Source: G963677485 sp942492855 (lineage in GTDB: Bacteria; Armatimonadota; HRBIN16). From it: DNA of 64,000 nucleotides. The stretch covers positions 3,410,001 to 3,474,000 of the forward strand of contig OW818647.1 in assembly GCA_942492855.1 (NCBI GenBank). The letters are read 5' to 3'. A program made the translations under genes and the position numbers. Of the stretch, positions 38,490-47,161 are shown one piece after another. How positions within the stretch are numbered: the first letter of the stretch is position 1; each line of letters starts with the position of its first letter. The notes beneath the pieces were generated by a model. It worked only from the letters and a program-made list of their open reading frames with translations, was not told the DNA's origin and made no database searches.

Positions 38490-39605
38490 ATGCCTACTCA
38501 GATGTTACCGCGTAAGGGGCAGAGGGTTCTCTTCTGCCTCATTCTTGGATGCCTCTCGGTCTATTACGCAGAGGTGGTCAGCAATTACGCGCCAACAGGC
38601 CTGTTCTCCCTATTGGGTATCGCTGTACTGTTGCCGTTGTATGGTCTTCATGCGGTGATCCTGGGTGCGATAGTGCATCGCAGGGGCACCCCGCATGTGG
38701 CGTCCGTCGTGGCAGCCGGGGTGATATTTGGGCTGTATGAAGCCTACATCACCAAAGAGCTCTGGAACCCCTCACATCCGTTCGATCCCTCGCAGGTAGT
38801 TTTTGGTATTCATATCCAGACTCTGTTATCGGTCGTTCTGTTTTGGCACCCGCTGATGGCGTTCCTGCTGCCGTTGTGGACAGCAGACCTGCTCTTGCTG
38901 AATTTTGGACAGTGGCGGTTTTGGACCCCTAGATGGATACGCCGGATGGTGCTGAACCCGAAAGGTATCTACGGGTTCGCCATTCTAGCGGGACTGTTAT
39001 TCGGAGCTTTGAATGGTGTGATGCAGGGATCGATGGACAAGTCGGGTTTGTGGCACGGAACCGGTTTGATGGTTACGGTGCATAGCGTGCTCATCGTTAG
39101 CCTGGTGTGGTGGTATCACAAAATAGCACAAGGCCGACGGGGGACTATGCGCGACATGCTGCCCCGCGGGGTGGGACTTATAGTTTGTGCCGTGGTGCTG
39201 CTTATCTACTATGTATTGTTTGGATTGACCATCCGCGCCGATGCGTTGCCTGGACTGCAGGGTTATATCAGCCTGTGCGTGCTGTATGCGGCGTCTATAT
39301 GGTTGATGTGGCGCAGCAGCCGCTGGAGTTACGGAACTGCGCTACCCGCCAGGGAGCATCGAGTTCCCGCAGCTCCTGTCGCTCTGCTGGTGTTCGGAGG
39401 GGTTGTCACTTTAACCTCATTTGCCTTCGCAGGTTGTGGCCCGGTGACGCGCAACCTTGTGTACGCGAGTTTCATGTTAGTGGGCATCATGTGGAGTATT
39501 TGGATGTTGATTCAAGCCCTGCGGCTGGCTGTTGCTCCGCATCGCATCCGGCTGCGACGAAGCCGGAAGAGATCGAACACCAATAGAGGGACAGGATATG
39601 GTTGA
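38490..39605 (+). CDS. Multipass membrane protein of unknown function, copy 1
   Basis: 371 residues with about 10 hydrophobic helices and a very basic C-terminus (RRSRKRSN). It is a paralogue of the next gene: both share LSVYYAEVV/LSVFFAEVV, LLPLYGLHAVIL, GVIFGLYEAYITK, HPLMAF, RRWTPGWIRR-like and WMLIQALRLA segments in the same order. I do not recognise the family. The conserved FGLYEAYITKxxW motif between helices is the best signature. It overlaps the next gene by 8 bases and so is translationally coupled to it. Confidence 0.75.
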   Translation: MPTQMLPRKGQRVLFCLILGCLSVYYAEVVSNYAPTGLFSLLGIAVLLPLYGLHAVILGAIVHRRGTPHVASVVAAGVIFGLYEAYITKELWNPSHPFDPSQVVFGIHIQTLLSVVLFWHPLMAFLLPLWTADLLLLNFGQWRFWTPRWIRRMVLNPKGIYGFAILAGLLFGALNGVMQGSMDKSGLWHGTGLMVTVHSVLIVSLVWWYHKIAQGRRGTMRDMLPRGVGLIVCAVVLLIYYVLFGLTIRADALPGLQGYISLCVLYAASIWLMWRSSRWSYGTALPAREHRVPAAPVALLVFGGVVTLTSFAFAGCGPVTRNLVYASFMLVGIMWSIWMLIQALRLAVAPHRIRLRRSRKRSNTNRGTGYG

Positions 39606-40674
39606 TCGCAGTGAAGCTGAGGTACCGAAGGGGACACCCCGGTGGCTATTCTGGCTGATTCTCAGTTGTCTTTCTGTGTTCTTCGCAGAAGTGGTCACCG
39701 GTTCGCACATATTTGGTGTGATTTCCATATGGGGCATCATCGCCTTGTTACCGTTGTATGGCTTGCACGCGATCATCCTGGCGGCGATTTGCCACCGAAA
39801 CGGTGTGCCCAGACTGCCTGTGTTAGTGGCGGCTGGTGCTGTGTTCGGACTGTACGAGGCCTATATCACGAAGGTCATATGGGACCCCTTCTTTCAAACA
39901 CCGGATGTGAAAATTATCGGTTTGGACCCCACGGCGTTGTTCTGGGTGATTCTGGCTTACCATCCGCTGATGAGCTTCGTGGTTCCTGTGGCGGTGGCCG
40001 ATGCTCTCTGTCTGCACACCGGGGAGTGGCGGCGCTGGACGCCGGGCTGGATACGTCGGCCGATTCTGGACCCGCAGAGCCGGATGCGCACTGTGGCTCT
40101 GCTGGGATTAGCTGCTGGGCTGTTCAACTGCTCCTCTAGACAACAGGGAATAGGGATTCAAGTTGCACTATTCATGCTGCTCAACGCGGGGCTGATCGCA
40201 TGGCTTGTTAAGATATGGAACCAGCGGACGGAAGGTCAGATGCTGCCAATGCGGCAGGTGCTTCCCCGTTACGTGGAGTTGCTGGGATTGGGTATCGCGT
40301 TGTGTCTGGTGTTTATAATGCAAGGTAGTGTGCTGAGGGTGGCCTTTCTACCTGCACTACCTTACCAGATCAGCGTGTGGTTGATGTATGGCTTCTTCAT
40401 CTGGCTGATGCTGCGTGGAAGCCGTCTGGAGTGCGTGGCCGGTGATGCGCACCGAGCACATAGACTTCAAAACAGTCCGCAGGCTCTGGTGTTGTTCGCT
40501 CTGTGCATGGGATTGGCGACGATCATCGGTGAGTATCTATGGGCTCCTATACGGATGTTCTATCTGCTGTTTACAATGGTTGGGATAGTGGCTTGGAGCT
40601 GGTGGATGTATTACCGGGCGTTCAAACTGGCATCCCAAGGGGTTACATATACCCACAAACGTCGAATAAAATGA
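39598..40674 (+). CDS. Multipass membrane protein of unknown function, copy 2
   Basis: 358 residues from the ATG at 39598 with GGACAGGAT just upstream; the longer frame to 39532 lies inside copy 1. It has about 10 predicted helices, with VFGLYEAYITKVIWDPFF, AYHPLMSFVVPVAVADALCL and WTPGWIRRPILDP matching copy 1. Copies 1 and 2 arose by tandem duplication and have diverged considerably. No transport or enzyme motif is visible. The gene is 77 bases upstream of the first TIM-barrel-like gene. Confidence 0.75.
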   Translation: MVDRSEAEVPKGTPRWLFWLILSCLSVFFAEVVTGSHIFGVISIWGIIALLPLYGLHAIILAAICHRNGVPRLPVLVAAGAVFGLYEAYITKVIWDPFFQTPDVKIIGLDPTALFWVILAYHPLMSFVVPVAVADALCLHTGEWRRWTPGWIRRPILDPQSRMRTVALLGLAAGLFNCSSRQQGIGIQVALFMLLNAGLIAWLVKIWNQRTEGQMLPMRQVLPRYVELLGLGIALCLVFIMQGSVLRVAFLPALPYQISVWLMYGFFIWLMLRGSRLECVAGDAHRAHRLQNSPQALVLFALCMGLATIIGEYLWAPIRMFYLLFTMVGIVAWSWWMYYRAFKLASQGVTYTHKRRIK

Positions 40675-40751
40675 GATTGAGTTGGTGCCATCACACGGTT
40701 CACAGACCAACCAAAAATGCAATCAACACGATCAACTGAGGTAGTGTAACT

Positions 40752-42002
40752 ATGGATCGCTTTCATATCACTTACTGGTGGGGACCACCACCTGTGGAGA
40801 CCACGGAGAAACGCTACCAAGAGGTAAAGGACGCAAGCTTCACGCTGAACTGTCCACCTGGCCCGGTGGGCGATGACTGGCTTAAGAATACACCTCAGCA
40901 GGTGAACCAGATGATACTGGACTATAGTCATAAGCTGGGTATGAAAGCGGTCATTCAGGATCCACGGGTCACCAAGGCCGTTGCCAACGAACCCGGCTGG
41001 CGAGATGCCTTGAAGGAGCTTGTCAGCGAGGTCGGTCACCATCCCGGTTTAGCCGGATATCACATCGTAGACGAACCATCTGCCAGTGCCTTTCCACAGC
41101 TTGGTGAGATTGTGGCAGAGTTCAAACGCCTTGATCCGAAGCACTACAGCTACATCAATGTATTCCCGAACTTCGCGAGTGTGGCCCAACTAGGCACGCC
41201 GACATATAAGCAATACCTAGATGACTACATCCGCATAGTAAAACCACCGTTTGTAAGTTATGATCACTACCATTGGATGATTGATGCGAAGGCACCCGCT
41301 GCTCCGCCGTTGACGAACGAACGTGAACGGGCGATTTGGGATGATGCCTGGAGCCGAAAGGGATCCGGTCTCGATCGTCCGGGTTATCTAACCAACCTGC
41401 AGGAGGCGTTTGATGCCTGCGCCAAGGGACGGTTGCCAATTTGGGTCATTGCTATCTTGCTGCCTTGCGGGCCATATCGCGATCCTGGTCCTGGCGAGTT
41501 GCGATGGGACGCCTACCAGGCATTGGCCTACGGCACAAAGTGCATGAGCTGGTTCACTTACTGGTGTCCGGTGGCTGGCGGGGGTTGGGACTGGAAATAC
41601 GCCTGTTTTACGACTGACGGCAAACGCACGCATAACTATGCAGAAATCGCGGAGATAAACAAGGAGATACTGCCCATAGGTCAGGCTCTCTTTAAGCGAC
41701 GCTGCTTGTTTGCGATGCACACCGGCGGCGAAAGCGAGCCGGTTCTGCCATTTAAACCGACATCGCAGATCAAGGACGTACAGGGTGGACGGTTTACGAT
41801 CGGCGTGTTTGATGGCGGAGTCGTGCTGGTGGCTAACAAAGACTACCAGAAGAAAGCGACCTCGCGCATCAAGCTTAACGGTGTTTCCACCGCTTCGCAG
41901 TTCGCCCGCAGCACAGGCCGATACCGTCGGATACCCATCAAGGATGGGTGGATCAGCGTTGAGCTGCAGCCCGGCGGCGGAGAGCTGATAAAGCTCAGTT
42001 AG
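40752..42002 (+). CDS. Putative cytoplasmic glycoside-hydrolase-like TIM-barrel protein, copy 1
   Basis: 416 residues with no signal peptide. The layout suggests a TIM-barrel glycosidase of the GH42/GH5 kind: YWWGPPPVETTEKRYQEVKD near the N-terminus, GYHIVDEPSASAFPQLGEIV with a likely acid/base glutamate, SYDHYHWM, CGPYRDPGPGELRWDAYQAL and KCMSWFTYW, followed by a small beta-sandwich that closes with VELQPGGGELIKLS. This is inference from pattern; no family is assigned. The next gene is a close paralogue. Without an export signal it may act on imported oligosaccharides or belong to a conserved uncharacterised family. Confidence 0.65.
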   Translation: MDRFHITYWWGPPPVETTEKRYQEVKDASFTLNCPPGPVGDDWLKNTPQQVNQMILDYSHKLGMKAVIQDPRVTKAVANEPGWRDALKELVSEVGHHPGLAGYHIVDEPSASAFPQLGEIVAEFKRLDPKHYSYINVFPNFASVAQLGTPTYKQYLDDYIRIVKPPFVSYDHYHWMIDAKAPAAPPLTNERERAIWDDAWSRKGSGLDRPGYLTNLQEAFDACAKGRLPIWVIAILLPCGPYRDPGPGELRWDAYQALAYGTKCMSWFTYWCPVAGGGWDWKYACFTTDGKRTHNYAEIAEINKEILPIGQALFKRRCLFAMHTGGESEPVLPFKPTSQIKDVQGGRFTIGVFDGGVVLVANKDYQKKATSRIKLNGVSTASQFARSTGRYRRIPIKDGWISVELQPGGGELIKLS

Positions 42003-42040
42003 CCCATCCCTGAATAAAATATGAAGAATCGAGGAAGTTT

Positions 42041-43300
42041 ATGGACCGCTTTCACATAATGTATTGGTTTGGCCCACCGCCAAGTGAAACCACTTTGGCC
42101 AGATATAAGGAGATTCGGGACGCTGGTTTTACCATGATCAGTCCGCCCGGCACCGGCATCATGAACTCCTCTGGTGTTCGGGAAGACAACACTTCAGATG
42201 AAGTCAACCAACAGCTTCTTGATATCGGTAAGAAGCTGGGTATGAAGGTGCTGTTGGCTGACCCCAGAATATATGCTGCAGTGGGCACTAAAGGGCCCAT
42301 TACCGATGATCTGAAGAAGGTGGTCGCGGAGTTTGGATCTCATCCGGCTCTTGAGGCCTACTTTGTGACCGATGAACCCAGCGCAAAGGTATTCCCGCGT
42401 CTGGGACAAATCACTTCCGAGTTGAAAAAGCTGGATCCGAAACACCTCAGTTTCGTGAACTTGTTCCCAACGTATGCCAACCCGCAGCAGCTTGGTTCGG
42501 TCGATTACCGGCAGCACCTTGAGGAGTACGTGCGCATCGTGAAGCCGCCAGTGGTCAGCTACGACCATTATCACTGGCTGCTTGATGTTAAAGCACCTGC
42601 CCCACCAGCCGATCTGAATGATCGTGACCGGGCTATATGGGAGAATGCATGGGACCGCAAAGGGGCAGGATTCGATCGCCCTGGCTACCTCGAAAACCTG
42701 CAACTCACCTGGGAGGTTTGTCAGAAGTATCGGCTGCCTATGGTGGTGGTTACCTTACTGTTACCCCACGGACCATACCGTGACCCCGGTCCGGCGGAGC
42801 TGCGGTGGGACTGCTACCAGGCTCTGGCTTACGGTGTGAAGGCTCTGTGCTGGTTTACCTACTGGACACCGGGTAAAGACGACTGGAACTTCCATAACGC
42901 GTGCATTACTGAAGATGGGAAGCGCACACACAACTATGCAGAGATCGCCGAAGTGAACAAGGAGATTCTACCCATTGGACGTCTGCTATTCCGTAAGCGC
43001 AGTCTGGGGGTGATGCATATTGGGTCTGAGACAGAACCAGTGGAGCCTTTTAAACCCAACGCCGTCATCTGTGAAGCTGAGGGTGGCAGGTTTACCATCG
43101 GATTATTCACCAGCGGCGTGGTTTTAGTGGCTAACAAAGAATATACTAAGTCAGCGGTTTGTCGGCTAAGGCTTGGGGATAAGGTGAAGGCTACGATTTA
43201 TGACCGCAGGCTGGCGAGATACATCCCACTTCCTATGCGTGAAGACTGGCTGGAGCTTGATCTACCTCCGGGTGGTGGAGAGCTCATTAAGCTCGCGTAG
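42041..43300 (+). CDS. Putative glycoside-hydrolase-like TIM-barrel protein, copy 2
   Basis: 419 residues, colinear with copy 1 over its whole length (FHIMYWFGPPPSETTLARYK, AYFVTDEPSAKVFPRLGQIT, PPVVSYDHYHWLLDVKAPAP, HGPYRDPGPAELRWD, LPPGGGELIKLA). GAGGAAG lies 6 bases before the ATG. The DEP motif with the putative catalytic glutamate and the SYDHYHW motif are kept in both copies, so both are likely functional. No signal peptide. Confidence 0.65.
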   Translation: MDRFHIMYWFGPPPSETTLARYKEIRDAGFTMISPPGTGIMNSSGVREDNTSDEVNQQLLDIGKKLGMKVLLADPRIYAAVGTKGPITDDLKKVVAEFGSHPALEAYFVTDEPSAKVFPRLGQITSELKKLDPKHLSFVNLFPTYANPQQLGSVDYRQHLEEYVRIVKPPVVSYDHYHWLLDVKAPAPPADLNDRDRAIWENAWDRKGAGFDRPGYLENLQLTWEVCQKYRLPMVVVTLLLPHGPYRDPGPAELRWDCYQALAYGVKALCWFTYWTPGKDDWNFHNACITEDGKRTHNYAEIAEVNKEILPIGRLLFRKRSLGVMHIGSETEPVEPFKPNAVICEAEGGRFTIGLFTSGVVLVANKEYTKSAVCRLRLGDKVKATIYDRRLARYIPLPMREDWLELDLPPGGGELIKLA

Positions 43301-43384
43301 TTTAGGTGCAGATGGGCGTTGACCGTGCTACAATGTTCCATAGAGATAACTCATTGGAACTCTGAACACTGCGAGGTAAACTGC

Positions 43385-44590
43385 ATGGGAACCGTGCGCG
43401 AATTTCTGGATTCACTCGTTCTGCGGAAAGAGCAGATCGATCACTTTCTGGACCCTGAGGCCCCGAACTGGGCGCAGTTCGACCCAGAACTGGGCTACAC
43501 ACTGCGCGACAGCGTGGTGCGTGATGGCATGGACAGGTGCTTGACTTTCGGCAGCTACGGGCCATATGGTGAGCGCCAAATGGTTCACTACGCCGACCAA
43601 CCATGCCGTATCAATACCTACGGTGATAGCTTTACCATGTGCCACCAGGTGTCCGACGGAGAGACATGGCAGGAGTATCTGGCCGCGCACTTTGGTGAAC
43701 CCATCCGCAACTTTGGGGTAGGGGGGTATGGCGTGTATCAAGCCTTTCGGCGCATGATGCGCACCGAAGGCACAGAAGCGGCCGCCGAATACGTGGTGTT
43801 GAACATCTGGGGCAGCGACGACCACCATCGCAGTATCGACAGCTTCCGTTATATGCGTTGTATCCCATGGTTCAACGCCAAAGAGGCTGCTTATATGTTC
43901 CACAGCAACCCATGGGACTATGTACGCTTCAACCCGCAAAATGGAGCCCTTGAAGAGCACAAGAGCCTCTGCCCCACACCCCAATCGCTGTATGCACTGA
44001 CCGACCGCGATTATATCCACTCGACATTCACATACGATGTCGTGACGCAGATGTATATGATCCAGCAGCACTGCACCGATGTGCCGCTTGACCAGGTGAA
44101 GCAGACGGCTGAGATGCTGGGGTTGTCACTGCAGTGGGGCACGCCGGAGCAGGTGTGGCAAAGCAATCAGACCACCTACTTTGAGTATGCGCACCGGGCC
44201 AGCATCGAGATCGTGAAAATTGCCTTTGAATGGGCGAAACGCACCAACCGCAAGCTGGTGATCATGCAGAGCTACGGTGATGCCCATGTGGTTGATGTGC
44301 TGGAAGGCCGTCCGCGGCATGACCAGGGGTTCACGGACTGGCTGCATCAAAGCGGGTATCCTTACATCGATGCGATTGAGAAGCATGTGCAGGATTTTAA
44401 TGACTTCGGTGTGGATGCCTGGGCCTATGCCCGACGGCTCTACATCGGGCACTACAACCCCAAGGGTACGCACTTCTACGCCTTTTCGATGAAGGACGAT
44501 CTGCTCAACTGGCTCAACCCTGCGCCGCCGGCTTACCGCAGCAACGAGCAGGTGGTCGGCTTCGGTAACCGCTATCTGCCGGGTGGATGA
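43385..44590 (+). CDS. SGNH/GDSL-like hydrolase
   Basis: 401 residues from the ATG at 43385, which has GAGG upstream; the longer reading to 43319 includes promoter-like sequence. Block I is INTYGDSFTMCHQVSDGETW with the GDS serine, block II is NFGVGGYGVYQAFRRMM (the conserved glycine) and block III is VLNIWGSDDHHRS, where Asn of the usual GxND is replaced by Ser-Asp-Asp. GHYNPKGTHFYAFSM near the C-terminus supplies the H of block V (NPxGTHxxA). Such enzymes act as esterases or acyltransferases on glycans. No export signal is evident. It ends the carbohydrate block. Confidence 0.8.
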   Translation: MGTVREFLDSLVLRKEQIDHFLDPEAPNWAQFDPELGYTLRDSVVRDGMDRCLTFGSYGPYGERQMVHYADQPCRINTYGDSFTMCHQVSDGETWQEYLAAHFGEPIRNFGVGGYGVYQAFRRMMRTEGTEAAAEYVVLNIWGSDDHHRSIDSFRYMRCIPWFNAKEAAYMFHSNPWDYVRFNPQNGALEEHKSLCPTPQSLYALTDRDYIHSTFTYDVVTQMYMIQQHCTDVPLDQVKQTAEMLGLSLQWGTPEQVWQSNQTTYFEYAHRASIEIVKIAFEWAKRTNRKLVIMQSYGDAHVVDVLEGRPRHDQGFTDWLHQSGYPYIDAIEKHVQDFNDFGVDAWAYARRLYIGHYNPKGTHFYAFSMKDDLLNWLNPAPPAYRSNEQVVGFGNRYLPGG

Positions 44591-44591
44591 G

Positions 44592-44665
44592 ACGGTAGGC
44601 CTTTGTGCCTAGCCGTTCCACTGAAGGGGCGAGGCGTGCCTCGCCCCAGGGCGTGTTTCCACGCC
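44592..44665. repeat. Three consecutive intergenic hairpins
   Basis: ACGGTAGGC-CTTTGT-GCCTAGCCGT (44592-44616), GGGGCGAGGC-GT-GCCTCGCCCC (44626-44647) and GGCGTG-TTTC-CACGCC (44650-44665). The middle one recurs as the core of the 61286-61329 palindrome. The first may terminate transcription of the SGNH gene; the others look like REP-type repeats. The remaining sequence to 44809 is AT-rich promoter DNA. Confidence 0.6.
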
Positions 44666-44754
44666 TTGCGCGTCTTCGCTCAGGATGCTCACGCACACAG
44701 GAACCCCAAGTTATATTTCCACAAATATCCCACAATATTACCAAAAAAGCACGA

Positions 44755-44795
44755 AGTATATATGAATATCCCTATATAGTGATATAATTACATAA
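44755..44795 (+). promoter_or_regulatory. AT-rich promoter/operator of the Hdr-TusA operon
   Basis: A consensus -10 TATAAT is at 44783-44788, 22 bases before the arsR ATG. The -35 is weak. The AT-rich run TATATGAATATCCC / TATATAGTGATATAATTA covers the promoter and contains imperfect dyad symmetry (ATAT...ATAT), a plausible operator for the ArsR protein encoded next. The operator call is inference. Confidence 0.45.
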
Positions 44796-44809
44796 GGTGC
44801 GATAAAAAC

Positions 44810-45124
44810 ATGAAAAAAACAACCAAATTAATACCAATGGAAGTGCTGAACCAAGTGGCCCCTGTGATACGTAACACAGCACATCCGCTGCGCCTGCGTA
44901 TTCTGGACTACCTCCAATGCGCGGGTGAACCCCAGAATGTCAACCAAATCACCGAAGCAACCGATGTTGCCCAGGCATTCGTCAGTCAACAACTGCGTAT
45001 ACTCAAGGATCAGGGCGTGCTCACCTGCCAGCGTAACGGCCTGTATATGATGTATGAAATATCCAACCCGGCACTGTTGCACCTTCTGGAGTGCATCCGG
45101 ACGCATGGCGAAGACTGTAATTAG
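44810..45124 (+). CDS. ArsR-family regulator, candidate persulfide sensor
   Basis: 104 residues with an ArsR/SmtB winged helix: HPLRLRILDYL, NQITEATDVAQAFVSQQLRI with the recognition helix, LKDQGVL and the wing QRNGLYMMYEI. It has cysteines at 37, 73, 95 and 103. C37 and C103 are 66 residues apart, the same spacing I recall for the redox pair of SqrR (C41/C107) and BigR (C42/C108), ArsR proteins that form a polysulfide link and leave DNA when reactive sulfur rises. No CxC metal-binding motif is seen. As the first gene of the TusA/Hdr operon it probably controls it. Confidence 0.85.
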   Translation: MKKTTKLIPMEVLNQVAPVIRNTAHPLRLRILDYLQCAGEPQNVNQITEATDVAQAFVSQQLRILKDQGVLTCQRNGLYMMYEISNPALLHLLECIRTHGEDCN

Positions 45125-45171
45125 CTAGATGAGCATATCTGCTCATGACAAAAACTAAGGAGATATCTATT

Positions 45172-45423
45172 ATGGCCGCAAATCTTGAAACCATCACCCC
45201 AGATAAGACCGTAGACGCCCGCGCGATGGCCTGCCCTGGTCCGCTGCTTGAAGTTAAGAAGGCGATTGGCTCCGTCGCGGTTGGCCAGACCCTTGAAATC
45301 ATGTCCGGTGACAAAGGTAGCCAGGAAGACATCCCCGCTTGGTGCAAAAAGTCAGGCCACGAGTACCTCGGATATGTAGAGCGCGATGGATATGACAGCC
45401 TCTACGTCATCCGCAAAAAGTAA
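45172..45423 (+). CDS. tusA: TusA-family sulfur carrier protein
   Basis: 83 residues from the ATG at 45172, with AAGGAG 10 bases upstream. The longer frame from 45145 has no ribosome site. The TusA/SirA motif VDARAMACPGPLLEVKKAI contains the CPxP active site (C21), which carries a persulfide in known TusA proteins. The rest (LEIMSGDKGSQEDIPAWCKK, HEYLGYVERDG) fits the fold. TusA transfers sulfane sulfur to DsrE-type, Hdr-type and thiouridine-synthesis partners. Here the neighbours point to dissimilatory or detoxifying sulfur transfer. Confidence 0.95.
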   Translation: MAANLETITPDKTVDARAMACPGPLLEVKKAIGSVAVGQTLEIMSGDKGSQEDIPAWCKKSGHEYLGYVERDGYDSLYVIRKK

Positions 45424-45441
45424 GTCACATTGGAAGCAGCC

Positions 45442-45843
45442 ATGGAGCCGCAGGTCAATGCGAAAATACTGATCATCACCACTCTGATCAGTTCCTATCC
45501 AGGCGCTAACACAACAGGTCAAGCCCGGCTGCAGTATTCGCCGGGCACCAGCATCATCCGTGTGCCGGACCCTGTGATGTTTCCCGAGGAGTTCTACATG
45601 CGCGCCTTTGAGAAGGGCATCGAGGGCATCATCATCATGTCCAGTGGCTCAGACTGTCCATATGAAGGCGCTTACAAGCGTCTTTCAGACCGCGTCGGGC
45701 GCCTCTACAAGCTCATGAAAGAGGCTGGGATGGACCAGTCAAGGCTCAAACTGACCACAGTCTGCACAGTCTGCAAAGCCGCTTTCCTGAAAGAAATTGC
45801 AGAAATGCAAGCCAATATTAACAAACAACGGACGGCATCCTAA
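45442..45843 (+). CDS. MvhD/FrhD-like protein lacking part of the usual cysteines
   Basis: 133 residues from the ATG at 45442 (GGAAG upstream); a TTG at 45430 is the alternative. The middle (SPGTSIIRVPDPVMFPEEFY, AFEKGIEGIIIMSSGSDCPY, EGAYKRLSDRVGRLYKLMKE) follows the MvhD-type hydrogenase/Hdr iron-sulfur subunit pattern, where the usual text is CSGRVDP...AFREGADGVLVxGCHPGDCHY. MvhD carries a [2Fe-2S] cluster passing electrons to HdrA. Here the early cysteines are replaced and only C in SDCPY and the pair CTVC remain, so the cofactor may be altered or lost. Its stop codon is immediately followed by the hdrA-like GTG. Confidence 0.75.
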   Translation: MEPQVNAKILIITTLISSYPGANTTGQARLQYSPGTSIIRVPDPVMFPEEFYMRAFEKGIEGIIIMSSGSDCPYEGAYKRLSDRVGRLYKLMKEAGMDQSRLKLTTVCTVCKAAFLKEIAEMQANINKQRTAS

Positions 45844-47160
45844 GTGGAAAACCCAACAAGCACGCTTACCGATAAACTAGTCGCGGATGTTTTGGTTGTC
45901 GGAGCCGGTATCGCCGGACTGCAATCTGCGCTGGACCTGGCCGACCAGGGCAAGCAGGTGCTTCTGGTAGAACCCCAGCCCAGCATCGGTGGCCGAATGA
46001 TCAACCTCAGCAAAGTGTTTCCGACGCTGGACTGCGCAAGCTGCATCACCACTCCCCGCATGGCATCAGTTTCGCACCATCCCAATATCACCCTTTTCAC
46101 CTATACGGATGTGGAGCAGATCGAGAAGAACGGAAGCCGCTTTCATGCCACGGTTGTGAAGAAACCGCGCTATGTTCGTGAAGAAGACTGCATCGAATGC
46201 AAACAGTGCGAAGAAGCTTGCCCCACCTTCCTGCCGGATGAGTATGACCACGCGCTTGGAGCCAAGAAAGTCATCTCCATTCCGTTTACTAATGCGATTC
46301 CGCAACTGCCTGTGCTGGACATGTCTGAGTGCGTTTTATGCGGAGCCTGCGCGAAGGTCTGCCCTAAAGACTGCATAGATTTCCTGCAGCAGCCCAAACG
46401 TCTTGAGGTCGATGCTGGTGCGGTGGTGATGGCGACTGGCTACAATTTGACGGAGATGAGTGCGAAGAAGCAATACGGCGGGGAGAGATACCCCAATGTG
46501 ATTTCGCCCATTCAAATGGAACGCATCCTGGCACCTCATGGCCCGTTCGGTGGCGTGATGCGCCCCTCAGACGGTAAGATTCCCTCCTCAATAGCCTATG
46601 TGCAGTGCGCCGGTTCACGTGACAAAAGCCTGGGTGTGCCATACTGCTCGCGCGTCTGCTGTATGTACGCCATCAAGCAGGCGATGCTGCTATCGGGCTC
46701 GCTGCCCATCGCTGACATCACAATTTACTATATGGATATCCGCGCGTTTGGGAAGGGCTACGAACAGTTCTACCAGAACGCCAAAGCCATGGGGGTAGAG
46801 TTCGTCAAGGCGAAAGTCGGACGTATCTCCGAAGGCGAGAACCATGACCCCGTGCTGCGCATAGAGCGCCAGGAGGATGGTTCCAAACCGGAGGAGGTTA
46901 CGCACGATCTGGTGGTGCTCTCACTGGGGATGGTGCCCGCGTGGCAGCCATCGCCGGGTGGGATGATCCCGCTGGAAGCCGGTGTTGATGGCTTCATCCA
47001 CGGCCCGAAAGCGAAGATAAGCCCCACAATCACCAGCATGCCGGGGGTGTTTGCCGCCGGTGCCGCGACGGGTCCTAAGGACATCGTCGACGCGATAGTG
47101 GACGCCAGTGCCGCCGCGGCAGAAGCAGCCAACTACCTCATGAGTATAGAGGCAAAGTGA
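45844..47160 (+). CDS. HdrA/QmoA-like FAD iron-sulfur protein
   Basis: 438 residues starting at GTG 45844, directly after the MvhD-like stop codon. FAD-binding GAGIAGLQSALDLADQGKQV is at about residues 20-39, and GGRMINLSKVFPTLDCASC with C64 and C67 is the HdrA signature. Two [4Fe-4S] sites follow: C116-x2-C119-x2-C122-x3-C126 and C163-x2-C166-x2-C169-x3-C173. The conserved QCAGSRD (C255) and YCSRVCC (C268, C272, C273) segments are present. HdrA-type subunits bifurcate or relay electrons through FAD in heterodisulfide reductase and Qmo complexes. It is shorter than methanogen HdrA (about 650). Confidence 0.92.
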   Translation: MENPTSTLTDKLVADVLVVGAGIAGLQSALDLADQGKQVLLVEPQPSIGGRMINLSKVFPTLDCASCITTPRMASVSHHPNITLFTYTDVEQIEKNGSRFHATVVKKPRYVREEDCIECKQCEEACPTFLPDEYDHALGAKKVISIPFTNAIPQLPVLDMSECVLCGACAKVCPKDCIDFLQQPKRLEVDAGAVVMATGYNLTEMSAKKQYGGERYPNVISPIQMERILAPHGPFGGVMRPSDGKIPSSIAYVQCAGSRDKSLGVPYCSRVCCMYAIKQAMLLSGSLPIADITIYYMDIRAFGKGYEQFYQNAKAMGVEFVKAKVGRISEGENHDPVLRIERQEDGSKPEEVTHDLVVLSLGMVPAWQPSPGGMIPLEAGVDGFIHGPKAKISPTITSMPGVFAAGAATGPKDIVDAIVDASAAAAEAANYLMSIEAK

Positions 47161-47161
47161 T

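Noticed and set aside
40752..43300. Assembly duplication of the two TIM-barrel genes
   Set aside because: The copies are clearly diverged at the protein level and in the intergenic sequence, so this is a genuine tandem duplication.
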